In this document: positions 25,337 to 37,600 of the stretch, in pieces
Numbering within the stretch: position 1 is the first letter of the stretch
Layout of the letters: each line of letters begins with the position of its first letter
Source: Acanthosoma haemorrhoidale
Taxonomy: Eukaryota > Arthropoda > Insecta > Hemiptera > Acanthosomatidae
DNA length: 64,000 nt
NCBI GenBank assembly: GCA_930367205.1
Contig: OV884009.1
Span: 99,407,189-99,471,188 of the forward strand
Direction: 5' to 3'
Notes under the pieces: generated by a model
Database searches by the model: none
What the model saw: the letters and a program-made list of their open reading frames with translations, nothing else
Told to the model about the DNA's origin: nothing
Program-made: the position numbers and the translations under genes

Positions 25337-25340
25337 TCTC

Positions 25341-26803
25341 TCTCTCTTGCTTTGATTGATTCGTGTGGAAATTAACCTGTGTATCTTCCGAATATTTTAT
25401 CATGGATCAATACCTATCGGGGGTGTCTGGGGAAATTTTAGTGTCTCGAGATCGATTGATAAATGTATATTTGGGCGTACCTACAATCTTTGTCAATTCA
25501 GAGCATAGCAATTTAAAATTGTTAATGTTTCGTACAAATAGGGGTTGTTTATGAGTCTTGAGTGTACAATGCGGTGGTGTAGAGACCGTGGTGCCGCCCA
25601 CTCGGCCGCAGGCTCCGCGATGATGGTTTTGCCTAATGCTTTCAGTTATCAGTGGCCCGGCAGAGGCACACGCGAAACCAACCCAATATGGCCCCGGCTT
25701 CTCTATTATATAGGTTACCTATTACACAGACTGAGTGCGTATGGGCTCAATTCACTCACTTATTAAATGGTCACTCGTGAACAGCTCACGTGAGTTGTTT
25801 GTTGAGACAGTTTCAAAGCTGAAATAAACGGTAGTAATCGGTGTTGATATGGAGAGGGATAGTAATAAGTTGTTATCTAACAATAAGAAATGCACAGAAC
25901 TGCTTGATTTAGACATTTTTTCATTTTCTGTTAATCATTTAAGAATGAGTGTGGTGCTGAAACATGCCTGAGAAGGGGACTTAGTGGACAGGAAGTTCCC
26001 CCCACCACATTAAAACCCTATAAATGTATTTATCTTTTTTTTTTCGATAATTTTTCCTTTTCCTTTCCTCTTTTTAAAAGTAAAATAGATAACGTTATTA
26101 TTGTTGTTTTCGTTGTTTTTTTCCTGGAGGAATAAAAAAGGGCGTAAGCTCAGCAATATTTTTTTAATTAGATTGTTTTTTAAACGCCACCCCTTCTCCG
26201 CTGAGTGTGGGCATTTGAATGTTGCCGTCTTCCTTGAAAAGGAGTAGAAGAGGTAACAGGTCATATGGGCAGATACGCAGTACAGATAGATTAAACAATT
26301 TTTAAACTAGTCGTAATATTTATTATCTTTGTAAAATGATCACCAATCCTGTCAGTGTGTGTTAAAACTTGTTTTATCTTTTGATATGTTATGGCTAGTG
26401 GCAAGACAATGTTATGCCTAATACCACAGGGCCTAATGTAAACAAAGCCTGTGTATAGATAGAGGATGAGAAGATGAGAAAGTTAACTAACAATCGTACC
26501 TGCTGTATTATTACCATCCTTATTCTCTCTTTTTTGATCGTCTACAGCCGGGAGACGATAATTGATACATCTGATTATAATTTAAGAACCTTTCATCCAA
26601 CTGTTGTTTGTTTTCCCCATTTATCCTTATTGCGTACTTGTATCCCCAGAAAATATTCCACCAATCTTAAAATCTCTGGTTGTACCAGAATTTTACATAG
26701 GACAGTTATTTCATATTACTTATTTGAAAATAAAGCCACTCCCACTGTAGTGAAAACCGTTATAAATAACTATAAGTTTGGTTAAATGTTATAAATAACA
26801 GTG
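25341..26803. other. AT-rich DNA with one GC-rich patch, no gene confirmed
   Basis: A (TC)n tract lies near 25331-25348. The patch 25560-25830 is clearly GC-richer and ends with AATAAACGG near 25823, which could be part of an old LTR or an exon. A 103-codon plus-strand frame (26474-26785) begins with a signal-peptide-like stretch (CCIITILILSFLIVYS) but has no recognised domain or conserved context. Confidence 0.4.
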
Positions 26804-26960
26804 TGTTACGACACACCTGGCATGTGTTCGGAAGGTTTCAGTTAGAGCGTATGCGTACAGTTTTCAATACCTATGTCTCATGTATTATGTAAATAAATTA
26901 TACTGCGTTATTCAATTAAATATAAAAATGTGTCTCATTATTCGGCCCCTTGTCACAACA
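26804..26960 (+). mobile_element. Possible short solo LTR (157 bp)
   Basis: The block starts TGTTACGACACACC and ends CCTTGTCACAACA, giving imperfect terminal inverted repeats (TGTTACGACA against TGTTGTGACA). It contains an AATAAA-like signal (GTAAATAAATTATAC) in the expected central position. Small LTRs with TGTT...AACA ends are typical of Ty1/copia elements. No target duplication flanks it (CAGTG against CCCAC) and no second copy is in the window, so this is only a candidate. Confidence 0.4.
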
Positions 26961-28146
26961 CCCACCGTGCTCAATAGTAAGCAGGAGTGAATTATAGAGA
27001 TGTTAAGGTGAGAGTGGATTGTTAAGTGAGTCTAGAAGACGTATTAATCAGTAACGTTTTTCCGAAATAATTGATTTAAAAATCATTTGCTTTTAAAAAT
27101 CTTAAAACATCAATATTTTTTCTAAAATGTTTAGCTGCTTAATCTATAAAGGTGTTGTGTCTTCAAAACAAACAAGTATTCGAAATAGTCTAAACGTCAA
27201 GAAGACTAATTTTTTATAAAATTATTTGAATAAGGAGCTAATCTCAATGACTAGAAAGCCCTCTACAGAAGAACGTAGGATGGATACTAGTTAGAGCGGC
27301 TATGTTAGATTTTACTTTATCAAATTCGGCAATCCTTTCTGGAACAATTGAAGTCGGATTAACTTCAATTACTGGTCCAAAAAAGAGTAAAATATATGAA
27401 ATATTTGGCTTCTATTTTTAAAGTTGAGGTGTTCTTTGAGGTGATATTTTTAAAGTCACTTAAAATAGCTTTTATACAAAAAATTAAAATGTTGAACAGC
27501 TAAAACGTTTACCAAAAAAACCTACTAAAATCCAATTTAAATTTATTTATTTATTCCTAGAAATACCCTATTTATGTTTGTTCTCAAAATTTTTTTCTTT
27601 TGGGGATGTCTTTGCTGGTGAGGTATCAAATCAGAAAATTAAACCTTAAGTGTTAAAGCTTATGAGGATTGGTTTCAGAAGAGTTAATTTTTTTTTCAAC
27701 GTTGGATATTTTTCATGCTTTTTTTATCTAAAGGAAAACATATACCATGCCATTCGGGATGTTGTCAAGTGTTTCTTGATAACTTATGGCCAATTGAATA
27801 CATATTGGATGCCGTTGTAATAAAACGCACTTACACGATTTCATGTTAGTCAATGTTTGTATTTTCATATTTATATTTTAAATACATGATTTCAAGCAAA
27901 TATCATTTGTGTACAGCTTTTTTTAGTATCATGAAGCACCATTGAAATATTCCACACATTTTTAATCAAGTCATAAAAATGTTAGTCAACATTCGTTGAG
28001 CCTTCTTTAGCACCTATGGTGGTTAATATGGACTAATGAAAACGTACCACTTCGGTTTATTCGTGCCGCAGAGAGGGTTCGGTGCAAAAAAATAAACGTT
28101 TTAAGTATGAAACCTTTTTGTAATAGAAAGAAATATTTACACTTAC
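26961..28146. other. AT-rich, probably intronic sequence
   Basis: No genes or recognised repeats. If the exon at 28147-28219 is real, this is the intron immediately downstream of it on the minus strand, starting with the GTAAGTGT donor at 28146-28139. Confidence 0.4.
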
Positions 28147-28219
28147 CACTAGGATTACGATTGTTGATATCGTGTTGAAGCCCATGGCGTCAATGATGCT
28201 TAGGCAGTGCTCATCTGAA
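28147..28219 (-). CDS. Internal exon of an unidentified host gene
   Basis: On the minus strand a pyrimidine-rich acceptor (TTATTTCATTTTCAG) precedes a 73-nt segment followed at once by the consensus donor GTAAGTGT. One frame is open across it: one leftover base, then 24 codons reading SDEHCLSIIDAMGFNTI and then STIVILV. The other two frames stop. The exon ends exactly on a codon boundary, and the peptide turns hydrophobic at its end, which would fit the start of a membrane segment continued in the next exon. An alternative acceptor five bases further in (TTCAG) would give 68 nt. I do not recognise the protein. No neighbouring exon was identified, so the introns must be long. Confidence 0.6.
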
Positions 28220-29567
28220 CTGAAAATGAAATAAAATATTCATTTACTATGCATATAATAATAGGGAGTATAGCTAACAATGGTATGTTTGGTGGCCGTC
28301 AGTTGTAATCGATAAAGTAGAAGGCAATTTTATATTTATTTATTATCTTTGGATTTTGTTTTAGCGCCAGTTAGGTTGCTAGGAGAAAGGGGCAATTCTA
28401 CTGTATAAAGCCCATTTGCGAAGGATGTCACACTTTTTATTTGGAAGGAGTATTGGAGAGAGAACGATCTGTTTAAAGAATAAATTAGTAACGGGCAGGC
28501 GTGTGTGTCAAAACTTGCTTCTTGTTGCATTATTACCTCTTCTACTTCGGAAGCTAGCCTAGGAGCAGAGAATGAGTCGGGAAAACGGGGATCTGGTATG
28601 TAAGCAGATTTTATGCAAGGCTACAAAACATGGCATCGATATAATTATGGTGGCATGCTTCATAGCATCCCACTGTATGCAAGCGAGATCGGATCAATGA
28701 TATCGCAAGTAGAACAAAGTCAATTTCTTATTTTACAAAGCTTGTTGTGAGTCGGTGAATAATAAAACTGGGAAGTATGTGGACATCGATCGGAAAGAAA
28801 AAATATTGGTCCCTTTTTTAATGGTTAATGGTTTTTCATGTCAGAGCTAAAGAGCTATTTAAGATTTTATGTGCTCATTCCCACACTCCTTAATTCCCTC
28901 ACTCCACCTTCAAACAGGTACTCCTAGTAAAAGGATCCGCTCACCCCAAATGAATTCCATTTATTTTTCCCTTATCTATAATCTTAAAAATTTGAGAACT
29001 AAGGGGAAAAAAAAAATCCTCCACTACGATTTTGGCTACGATAAAATCTATGACGCTTTAGTTTAAGATATTAAAAATCTAGTTTTGGGGGCAAAAAAAA
29101 ATTCAAATCCCGTAATAAATCATAGCCGATTTCAAGTTTTTTTGCTCAATATCTTAGCTCATGTATAAATTGGCTTACAGTTATTGAGGTGGCTTAATAA
29201 TTGAAGTTGGTATTTTTGGGGCAAACTACTGAATAGTTTTTCACAATTATATAATCTGGGGACCATTATCGACGTTTTCTCTTCCCTCTACCCGTCTGTT
29301 TATATATTTTTCCTATATTCGTTTTAAGATATAAATTTTTGTAACAACATTTTAGTCGCCAAAACAGTAATCATTGCTTCAATTAGACCATTCTCGGCTA
29401 AATATTTTTATGGAAATAATTAATTGGTTTAAATGAGAGAGATAATAAAGACAGTTTTCACTAAACTATATGTTGAGAGGATAATAGATAGAACACAATA
29501 GGGCTAGGATATGTTGGGAAATTATTGAAGTGCTCGAGTGGAACATGGGCAGGTCTGGCAAAGGCAC
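28220..29567. other. AT-rich, probably intronic sequence
   Basis: Nothing supportable was seen. Frames at 28336-28530 and 28869-29066 have no recognisable features. On the minus strand this would lie upstream of the exon at 28147-28219. Confidence 0.4.
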
Positions 29568-29592
29568 TATAAAAGGAGAAGTGTCTACTGAA

Positions 29593-29670
29593 ATGGGATT
29601 GAGCAAGCTGCACAAGGTGCTGGCCATTATTATCGGATTAGGCATTTATGTTATATCACTGGGGAACAGT
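29593..29670 (+). CDS. Signal-peptide-like short frame, candidate first exon
   Basis: ATG at 29593 opens a short frame, MGLSKLHKVLAIIIGLG followed by IYVISLGN. It has a short basic N-region, a hydrophobic core and a small-residue end, the layout of a secretory signal. A GTAAAACC donor-like sequence sits at the point where the hydrophobic stretch ends. A TATAAAAG box lies at 29568-29575, but only 18 bases before the ATG, too close for a normal transcription start upstream of it. No further exon was identified. It could be chance. Confidence 0.25.
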
Positions 29671-31740
29671 AAAACCTAACCAATGCTCACAGAGAAGGGC
29701 TATTAAATCTCTTCAACTTTACATCTTTAGCGGAATATGGAACAATAAATACTTTATTGCCAATCAAATAGAGCCCCTTTAAACCAAACCCCATCCCTAT
29801 TCAATGCAATTACAAACCGAGTATTATTGATTTAGCTCGCACTAAAAAACTATTTGCTTGTATCACTGTCAAATGATTTTCCGTATAGAGTTCTCATTGT
29901 CAACTGATGAAAACAAGCAAATTTTTGCTTAAACATACTGATTAGCCTAGATTTATAAAAGCTTTGGAGTTCATAATTTATACTAATCCCATAATCAACA
30001 ATCCAGCTGTAATCATCCATGCCTAAACAAATTAAATCAATTCATCAATCGGTCAATGGTGGTATCTAATCCACGACATTCCTCTTAGTCATACCGTTAT
30101 TACAACGTACTTAAAAGCAATCATAAAAATAAATACTAGACACGGGGGAAGATATAAAGTTACCAAATAGCTTTTTTTTTTTTAAATTTAATAATTTGAA
30201 ACACTTCATAGCTGAAAAAATGAAAATCGGGAAATAACTTTAAACTCTGACCTAGTGAGAGTATATGGTTAATTCACAAAAACAAAAAAACAGCCAGGCC
30301 TACCTGCGTACAGATAAAGGCAAACTTCTAGCTACCAACTTTCGAACAATACACAAAACCACTTGACATTTAGGCTTAAATGACCAAAGCCGGAAAATTT
30401 CAAAATATGTTCACGAATTACTAAAAAGTGCAAATTACAAAAAATATCCCACCAAAATAAACAGGCCAATTAACCAGAAAATTCTCTAGGTGACGACGGT
30501 AATTTATCTTTGGTAATCAAAAATATCAGAAACAAAAACAATTTTAGCACTTGGCTACTTCAGTCCTCTATTCCAAGCTGAGGGCATGGCCCCAGAAAAG
30601 GAAGACGGAGGACCGGCAAGGTGGAGCTGCGAACTTTATTGTTCAGTTAAATAATCTTATAGAGGAGAGTCTTTTAAAAAACTTTATTATGAATAACAAT
30701 CAAAACACTTGTATACGAGTATGTACAAATAATAATCAGTTACAGCGTTAGAACATACTGTCGTGAATACGTAGCCACAAGTGGGGTGTCTTGGTCCTAA
30801 GCAGGTAAGAAAAGGGTAGGATTTTAGGGGAGGAAATGGTTACTTACAAAAAACAAGGGGACCACTTTTAAGTCTCAACTGAGGTACACATTTCCACTAA
30901 AAATCTAAGGTATAATGAGTATTATATAAATGCTCTCCAGCAGATCACTCAGCTACGGAGCAGAGGACTGAAGCAGCCGAGGGCAGGGGCCCAGGAGGGG
31001 TAGGCAGAATACCGGTGAGGTGGATCAGCGAACTGTATTAATAAAATCCCTCACACACTGGAAGCAACAGAGACATTAGAATTATTTTTTTTGTTTTCTA
31101 GACTGAGAGAGTAAACTGTCTTTGTATTGAATTATAATTTCTTCCGGCAATCCTTCCCAAAAGATACGTATACTTTAGTTTGTTTGTAGTCATTAAATTC
31201 TTAATTTCAAATATCATTTAAGATCCTCATTTTAGTGTTTTTATACAGTCAACATTGAACCTATTTCACATAAACCTACTTCAATTTATAGTTTTAGTTT
31301 TATATCCCTTCATCCAAAAGCCATTACAACCAACAACCACAATGTTAGTTAGGCAGGTTTAGTATTTACATACCAATCTAAAAACATGACAAGAAAAATT
31401 TAATATACAAGAAATTTATAGCGCACCTGAAAAACGAGATTGGTTAACACGTGAACGAACCAAATTTTTAAAATTATATCATATTTATAGTTCAAGGTGT
31501 TGGTTCTAATTGTGTTTTATTTACCGACTCAATGTTTTTGGAAATGAGAGTTGGTTAATGACACCCTGCTGTCATCTTTTATATTGTTCATGCTGGAGAA
31601 CGATTGCTAGAATCGACATGTTGAACCACAACGACAAGTATATTGGATAGCTAAATGGCGTCAAAAAACTCCAGATGATCAGGTGATCAGTTTTTATTAT
31701 TATAATTTGATATAAGAACAACGCGGGTTCGAAGATCAAT
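29671..31740. other. AT-rich DNA with one diverged repeat pair
   Basis: Two GC-richer blocks, about 30570-30650 and 30975-31060, share a scattered similarity (GAGGGCA(T/G)GG..CCAG, ACCGG(C/T)(A/G)AGGTGGA, GCGAACT(T/G)TATT). They may be two copies of an old repeat or the arms of a small lost element. No gene was recognised. Confidence 0.4.
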
Positions 31741-33040
31741 TAATTCAGTTTGAATTCCAGGAGAGTACTACTGAAGTTTCGCGTCTTTTATTGCAAAGGG
31801 GTTGATAAAGCGTTCTCCCTCAAAGTAAGCCAATCGGGATTTGAAGGATTTTTGTTTTAAAGTTTTCGTACTCAGGACACACTGCAGTTTGAGCACTGTG
31901 TTCCATACAAGGGAAATGAGACCGTTGGTTCTCAGAAAAATCTGCCCTTTCACAAGCTTGCCTCGAACGACGCTACATGAGACATCGGTGTTAGTGTTTT
32001 TACCAATTTAATCTTTTACAAGTATAGATGTGGAGTTCTGTCACAGAGATCCTAAAGCATCGTCTTCAAAGAGGGGAGAGATGTAAGGAATTTATTAATT
32101 TTCTTTTATATACGTTGGGACATCGCTGCGTAGTTTCCAGCACCTTTCCACAGAGTGTTCTCTTGAGAGGTCGAACATCGAAATGGAGAACTAGTTCGAA
32201 AATGTCTTTTTCAAACATTTCACGGGATTTTCTGCGATGAGGGCACGTCTTTTGTTTCGTAAGTATACCATTGGTTTGGACCAGAAGATAATTCCATGAC
32301 GTTAGCACAAAGCGCTTCCTGGTGAATGATGCAGTATAATTTTTTGCCATTCCAAGTTTTTCCCTTCAACAGTGACTTTTAGCTTCTCCTGTCAACATAT
32401 TCATCGTTAGCGAGGGACAAGGAGTTTATCCGATGTTTTTAGGTTCTCGTACTATATGAACTCAAACTGCAGAGCAAATCGTTTGCTGTTACAACTTTTG
32501 TCCGAAGCCAAAGAAAAATATTTGTCTAAAAATTACTTTCATGGAAAAATCTTCTGACATCTTGTTGATCTGCAACATGGCCGTATTTCGAGACAGTGCT
32601 ATTGCGCTTTGAAATTTTAGGATAGTTTGCCTGTTTTGCAAATATTTTTAAGCTGGGCTTGATAACTTGTTTTCTATTTCCACACAGTTTCATTTCATGC
32701 GAAATGAGATTTCATAGGAAGCTGTTACCGTTGAAGAATGCTTTACGAAAAGAAGTCCTTTTCGCATTTCCACTTGCTCATTTCACTAGTCAACTGGCAA
32801 CAAATGGGGTGAAGATTTCTTAAAAGAACAACTTACTTACCTTTGCAAGTTGAGCCATATACACCAATGAAGAATAGCGGTGCCACATGATTCCCTTTGT
32901 TTTTAAACCACCTACCTACATCTTTATCACTTTACTGAATTGCACCATTGCGGCCCAAGTATGCGTTGATTAGATAAAAAAAATCTGGGCAAGTCGAAAA
33001 GGCGTGGTGGGTTGGCCTCTGCCTTACACACATCATAACC
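31741..33040 (-). pseudogene. Decayed coding-like region, family not recognised
   Basis: The block has more balanced base composition than its flanks. It holds two longer minus-strand frames, 32350-32066 (94 codons) and 31953-31768 (61 codons), plus many short coding-like pieces upstream to about 33040 separated by stops. One piece near 32900 (GNHVAPLFFIGVYG) is loosely like the segment after the second catalytic Asp in Tc1/mariner transposases, but no catalytic motif was found. I call it a dead gene or transposon of unknown type. Confidence 0.25.
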
Positions 33041-33899
33041 AAACCACGTCAAAACAACACGCTTGTATGCTTTTGTTAGACCTCGGACTGTTTTGAACAT
33101 TGGACTTTTACATAAATAAGCTATGAAGGAATTCCCTCCTTACTAAATAACAGGTAACCCTTAGCAGTATGTGTTGGGGTCTGTAATGTAAGAGCTGTTT
33201 GTGAATCTAAGTGCGGCTTAAGGTACTTCTTTCATTCATTTCTGTCCAATAGACAACTCCACATCCCATTTATCCCTCTAACTACCGACCATCCACAAGA
33301 TTCCTGTCCAACTCCTTGGGGACTTGAGTCGTTTCCGATTGGCAACACAGCCGTAAGCAATGAGCTCAATATATGCTGATGTCAGAGTTTTATACACACC
33401 TTTTTAACGGATTAATAATAAACCGGTTATGGTAAATATTTTAACTCAGCTCAAACGAGCCGGAAGCCATAGTAAAGTCTATGGTAAGTAATCATAAAAA
33501 AAAAGTTGTCAAAATTGGCCAGAATTTTTTCATGTTAATTTTATCTTTCGTGCTTTTCTTTACTATATATTAACCAATGCAAAATCAGCCTAATCCAAAT
33601 ATATTGTGAAATGTACTCTTAAAATTTCAGATCAATTAAGTATTGTTTGTTAGCATTATTGTACAACACACATATACACATATTTTCCCTTGGAAGATAT
33701 AAAATCTGTGGGATTTACAGAATTTCATTAAGTATGGCTCGGGACGTTTAAGTTGAATAATTTCCAAGTCCAAAGGGGAAGGCTCTACCTCCTTTTGGGT
33801 CCATGGCAACTGTTATGTTGTATGCTCTACGATAATGATGGTATTAATTATTTTATCTATCTGAAATAAGTTGAATGTTTTTTTAACAAAACCTCAAAA
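33041..33899. other. AT-rich DNA, nothing identified
   Basis: No gene or repeat was recognised between the decayed region and the target duplication of the CsRn1-like element. Confidence 0.5.
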
Positions 33900-33904
33900 T
33901 ATGC

Positions 33905-34541
33905 TGTAGCGTAGCAATAAATATATGTAAATCACCCTACACTCGGGTTAGTAATGTATTATTATATAATGTAAATCTTGTAAGCTTCTTTGGAATAAAT
34001 CAGGGTCGCGGCGTGGTAGGAGACGGGCACCGACAGGCGGCAATAAACCCAAGGGTAAGGACACTTACCCCTATTAAGATAGACCTTCAGCCCCTGCTAG
34101 CAACCATAAAAAAACACACCCTTTTATTCCAACGGCGATATAACGAAGAGGCACTGGCTACCTGTGCATCGTAAATCATACCCCTGTCAGCCAACCGCAC
34201 CTCTCACTAGGTAGGGGATATGGTATTTAAGGCTAGTAAATTAAGGGCTGAAGCCTACTCTCTCTCTGCTGTCCTATGAGTCGTCATGCTGTCTCGCGCC
34301 TGCCGCCCAGCCTACCAGACTGCCGTGCCCCGTATGAACTCTGAACCGGTATTATCATTTATGCTACCTCTCTACCTTTTTCTTTTGAACATAGTGTCTT
34401 GTCGGGACACATTCCTATCAATAAATGGAGTCAGATATAAAAATGCCGACATGGAACAATGGTCCATGTTATAAACTACATCGATCCGCACTTGTCACCA
34501 GGGCTAGAGTGATCAGGCACTCCCCTAGTGACGCCCCGACA
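33905..34541 (+). repeat. 5' LTR of the CsRn1-like element
   Basis: 637 bp, TG...CA ends. A TATTTAAG box near 34228 could be the core promoter, and AATAAATGG near 34420 the polyadenylation signal. A 62-codon ATG frame at 34286 occurs in both LTRs and probably has no function. Confidence 0.95.
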
Positions 34542-34543
34542 AT

Positions 34544-34561
34544 TGGTAACCTTCGACGTGA
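34544..34561 (+). promoter_or_regulatory. Primer-binding site resembling tRNA-Trp
   Basis: TGGTAACCTTCGACGTGA begins two bases after the LTR. Animal tRNA-Trp ends ...TCACGTCGGGGTCACCA, whose complement is TGGTGACCCCGACGTGA. The match is good with one base substituted in the first block and one extra base in the middle. tRNA-Trp priming is known for the CsRn1 clade. Confidence 0.65.
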
Positions 34562-34651
34562 ATGAGAAGCTCAACGCGATCAAGCCACCGCGACAACTGG
34601 TGAACCCGCCGCGAGAAACCACCGTGATCTCAGAAGAAACCTTTTCTTACG

Positions 34652-37600
34652 ATGGCCAACTCACCAGCTCCGTCCGACGAATCATGCTGTGCGACCGTAC
34701 ACGCCATTTCTCGGACGTGCAAACTGCCGGAATTTCATGAAGAAGACCCAAGACTGTGGTTCCTGCAGGTCGAAAATATTTTTTTAACGAGCCGGATCTC
34801 TTCGCCTAAGGCCAAATCGGAGCACATTTACGCTCAGCTTCCGTTCAGGGTACTAACACAGGTCGCAGACCTAGCGTATTCTCCAAGCGATAGTCCCTAC
34901 GAAGACTTAAAGGCTCGGCTTATCGAAACATACAGCCAGAGCCACTACAGACGACTGATCCGGTTATTGGAAGAGACACACCTCGGAGACCAGAAACCTT
35001 CACATCTCCTGCGGCAAATGCAAGCACTGGCAGGACCCACGACCTTTGAGGACGTCATTCGCACCCTCTGGCTTCGCGCCTTGCCAGACAGGGTCCGCGA
35101 AATACTGGCATCGCACTACGAGGCGGAATTATCGAAACTGACGTTAATCGCGGACAAAATCATGGACTTAAGTTCAACAACCGCGATACACTCAGTCCAG
35201 CCCGCATCAACTCACGAGGTCAGCCTGCCACGCTCCAGCTGTGACTGCCAGACAGCCATCGCACAGCTCACCCAACAAGTAACTGTGCTGGCCAATTCCA
35301 TGAACAGACGAGAAGAAAACGGGCCCGCTCGGCGATACCAGCGACCGAAACCAACTACCGGATCTAGTAATAAGGGCTTATGCTTCTACCACGACAGATT
35401 TGGTAAGGAAGCATATCGATGTCGCAGGCCCTGTAGGTGGGTTGATGACGCTACCACACAGACGAGGAAACTAAAAGTCGCCACGGTCAAAGCGGTACCC
35501 ATGGCAGGCCTAACCTTGCGCCGCCTATTCGTGACAGACGTCCGCACTCGGCAGCATTATTTGATAGATACGGGAGCAGCTATCTCCGTACTTCCACCAC
35601 CCAAGGTAAAAAAGGCTAGATCTTCCGACTACCAGCTCTACGCCGCTAACGGCAGCTGCATTCCAACGTATGGAGAAGTCAACAGGAACCTCGATCTAGG
35701 CCTGCAGCGAATTTTTAAATGGAACTTCATTATGGCAGAAGTCCAGCAGCCAATTCTAGGTGCCGACTTCCTGGCTCATTACCACCTACTGGTAGATCTT
35801 CAGAGCCGCCAGCTGATAGATGGCATTACTGGTCGTCGTACCACGGGAAGAACACACGTCGCTACGCTCTCCGTGATATCAAACATACCACCCGGCAACA
35901 GATACGCCGGCCTCTTACGGCGCTACCCTCAGCTAACACGACCACAACAACCTATGGGCTCAATTCCGCCGACAAAGGTAGAGCACTACATAGACACTCG
36001 GGGACCGCCCGTATGCAGCAAGGCTCGTCGATTAGCGCCAGCAAAATATCAGGCCGCCAAGGAAGAATTCCGGCGAATGATGGACGAAGGAATTTGTCGG
36101 CCCTCCAACAGCCCGTGGGCCAGCCCCCTTCACATTGTTACGAAAAAGGACGGAACAATACGCCCCTGCGGAGACTACCGACAACTGAACAATAAAACCA
36201 TCCCAGACCGTTATGGTGTGCCCAATATTTCAGACTTTAACAACCAGTTGTTTGGCACTACCATATTTTCAACACTTGACATCAAAAGGGCTTACCATCA
36301 CATTCCGGTAAACCCTCAGGACATCCCCAAGACGGCTATTATCACACCCTTCGGACTTTTTGAATTCCTCCGAATGACGTTCGGACTTCGCAACGCTGCC
36401 CAGTCGTTCCAGAGGTATATGGACAACATTTTTAGAGATCTACAATTTGTGTTCGTATACCTCGATGACATACTAATCGCTTCGGCCAACGAAGAGGAAC
36501 ACCAGCGTCACCTGGAAACAGTCTTCGGTTGTCTGGCGGCTCATAGTCTAACCCTTAACATCGCGAAATGCGTGCTAGGACAGCCCGAGGTCGGATTCCT
36601 AGGGTACCACGTCTCACCCCAGGGCATCGTTCCATCGCCAGCTAAAGTACAGGTGATCTTAGACTACCCCCGACCAACTACGATACGAGACCTCAGACGT
36701 TTTCTCGGTATGATCAACTTTTATCGCCGGTGCTTACCTAACGCAGCGGAACACCAGAGGGTACTTAACGCCTACCTACAAGGGGCCAAGAAAAATGACC
36801 GTACCATAATCGACTGGACCGAAGAAGCTGCTAGCGCCTTCGAGGAAACCCGCAAGACTCTGGCAAACGCCGCCTATCTTGCTCATCCATCAACAGACGG
36901 GCAGCTCATCCTAGCCGCTGACGCCAGCGACACAGCTATGGGTGCGGCACTACAACAGATGGAGGGAGGTGCTCTAAGGCCCATCGGTTTCTTCAGCCGC
37001 GCTTTCAACACTGCTCAGTCGAAATACAGCACCTTCGATAGAGAGCTATTAGCTATCTACGAAGCAGTCAAATATTTTCGACAGCATCTCGAAGCGCGGG
37101 AAGTAATCATTTATACAGACCACAAGCCGCTCACACACGCCATGGCCCAACAAAGTGACACTTCCTGCCCACGACGCATGCGATACTTAAATTACATAGC
37201 TCAATTCACGACAGAAATACGCTATTGTAAGGGTGAGGACAACGTCGTGGCGGATGCCCTCTCGCGAATAGAAGCCGTCTGCGTACCTGAAAATTTTCAA
37301 AAATTACACACGGCTCAAGCAGAAGATCACGAATTAACACTCTTCAGGGAACAGAACACCACATGCAGGCTAGAGCCCGTTAACATCCCCGGCAGCGACA
37401 TTTCTCTCGTTTGCGAGACCTCACTGGGGGAGCCAAGGCCGTACTTGCCTTCGGGTTTTCGAAGATCCACCTTCGACCAGCTGCACAGCCTAAGCCACCC
37501 AGGAGTAAGAGCAAGTCGGAAGATGATGAGCCAGAGGTTTTTTTGGCCGGGTATGAACGCTGACGTGGCTCGATGGGCGCGATGTTGTATAGCATGCCAG

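Larger units (their letters stand above)
22980..25340 (-). mobile_element. Jockey-like LINE family 1, long decayed copy (ORF1 and ORF2 parts)
   Basis: The minus strand carries, in the expected order, an ORF1 nucleic-acid-binding fragment (25336-25190), an endonuclease fragment (about 25085-24900), the EN-RT linker (24863-24436), the reverse transcriptase (24225-23766) and the post-RT region with PIWTYGIELWGTAK (about 23290-23240). It then runs to a C-terminal stretch near 23000. Sequence between the ORF1 piece and the endonuclease is mostly missing, and frameshifts are frequent. The block 24570-23100 matches copy 9536-11030. Confidence 0.8.

Noticed and set aside
26474..26785. 103-codon frame with a signal-peptide-like start
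   Set aside because: No domain, no splice or homology support, and downstream residues look like translated AT-rich DNA; kept only as a note in the interval entry.
34286..34474. 62-codon frame with a hydrophobic middle, present identically in both LTRs (also 39414-39602)
   Set aside because: Identity only reflects the recent LTR duplication during insertion; there is no homologue I recognise and no conserved frame in the related solo LTRs.
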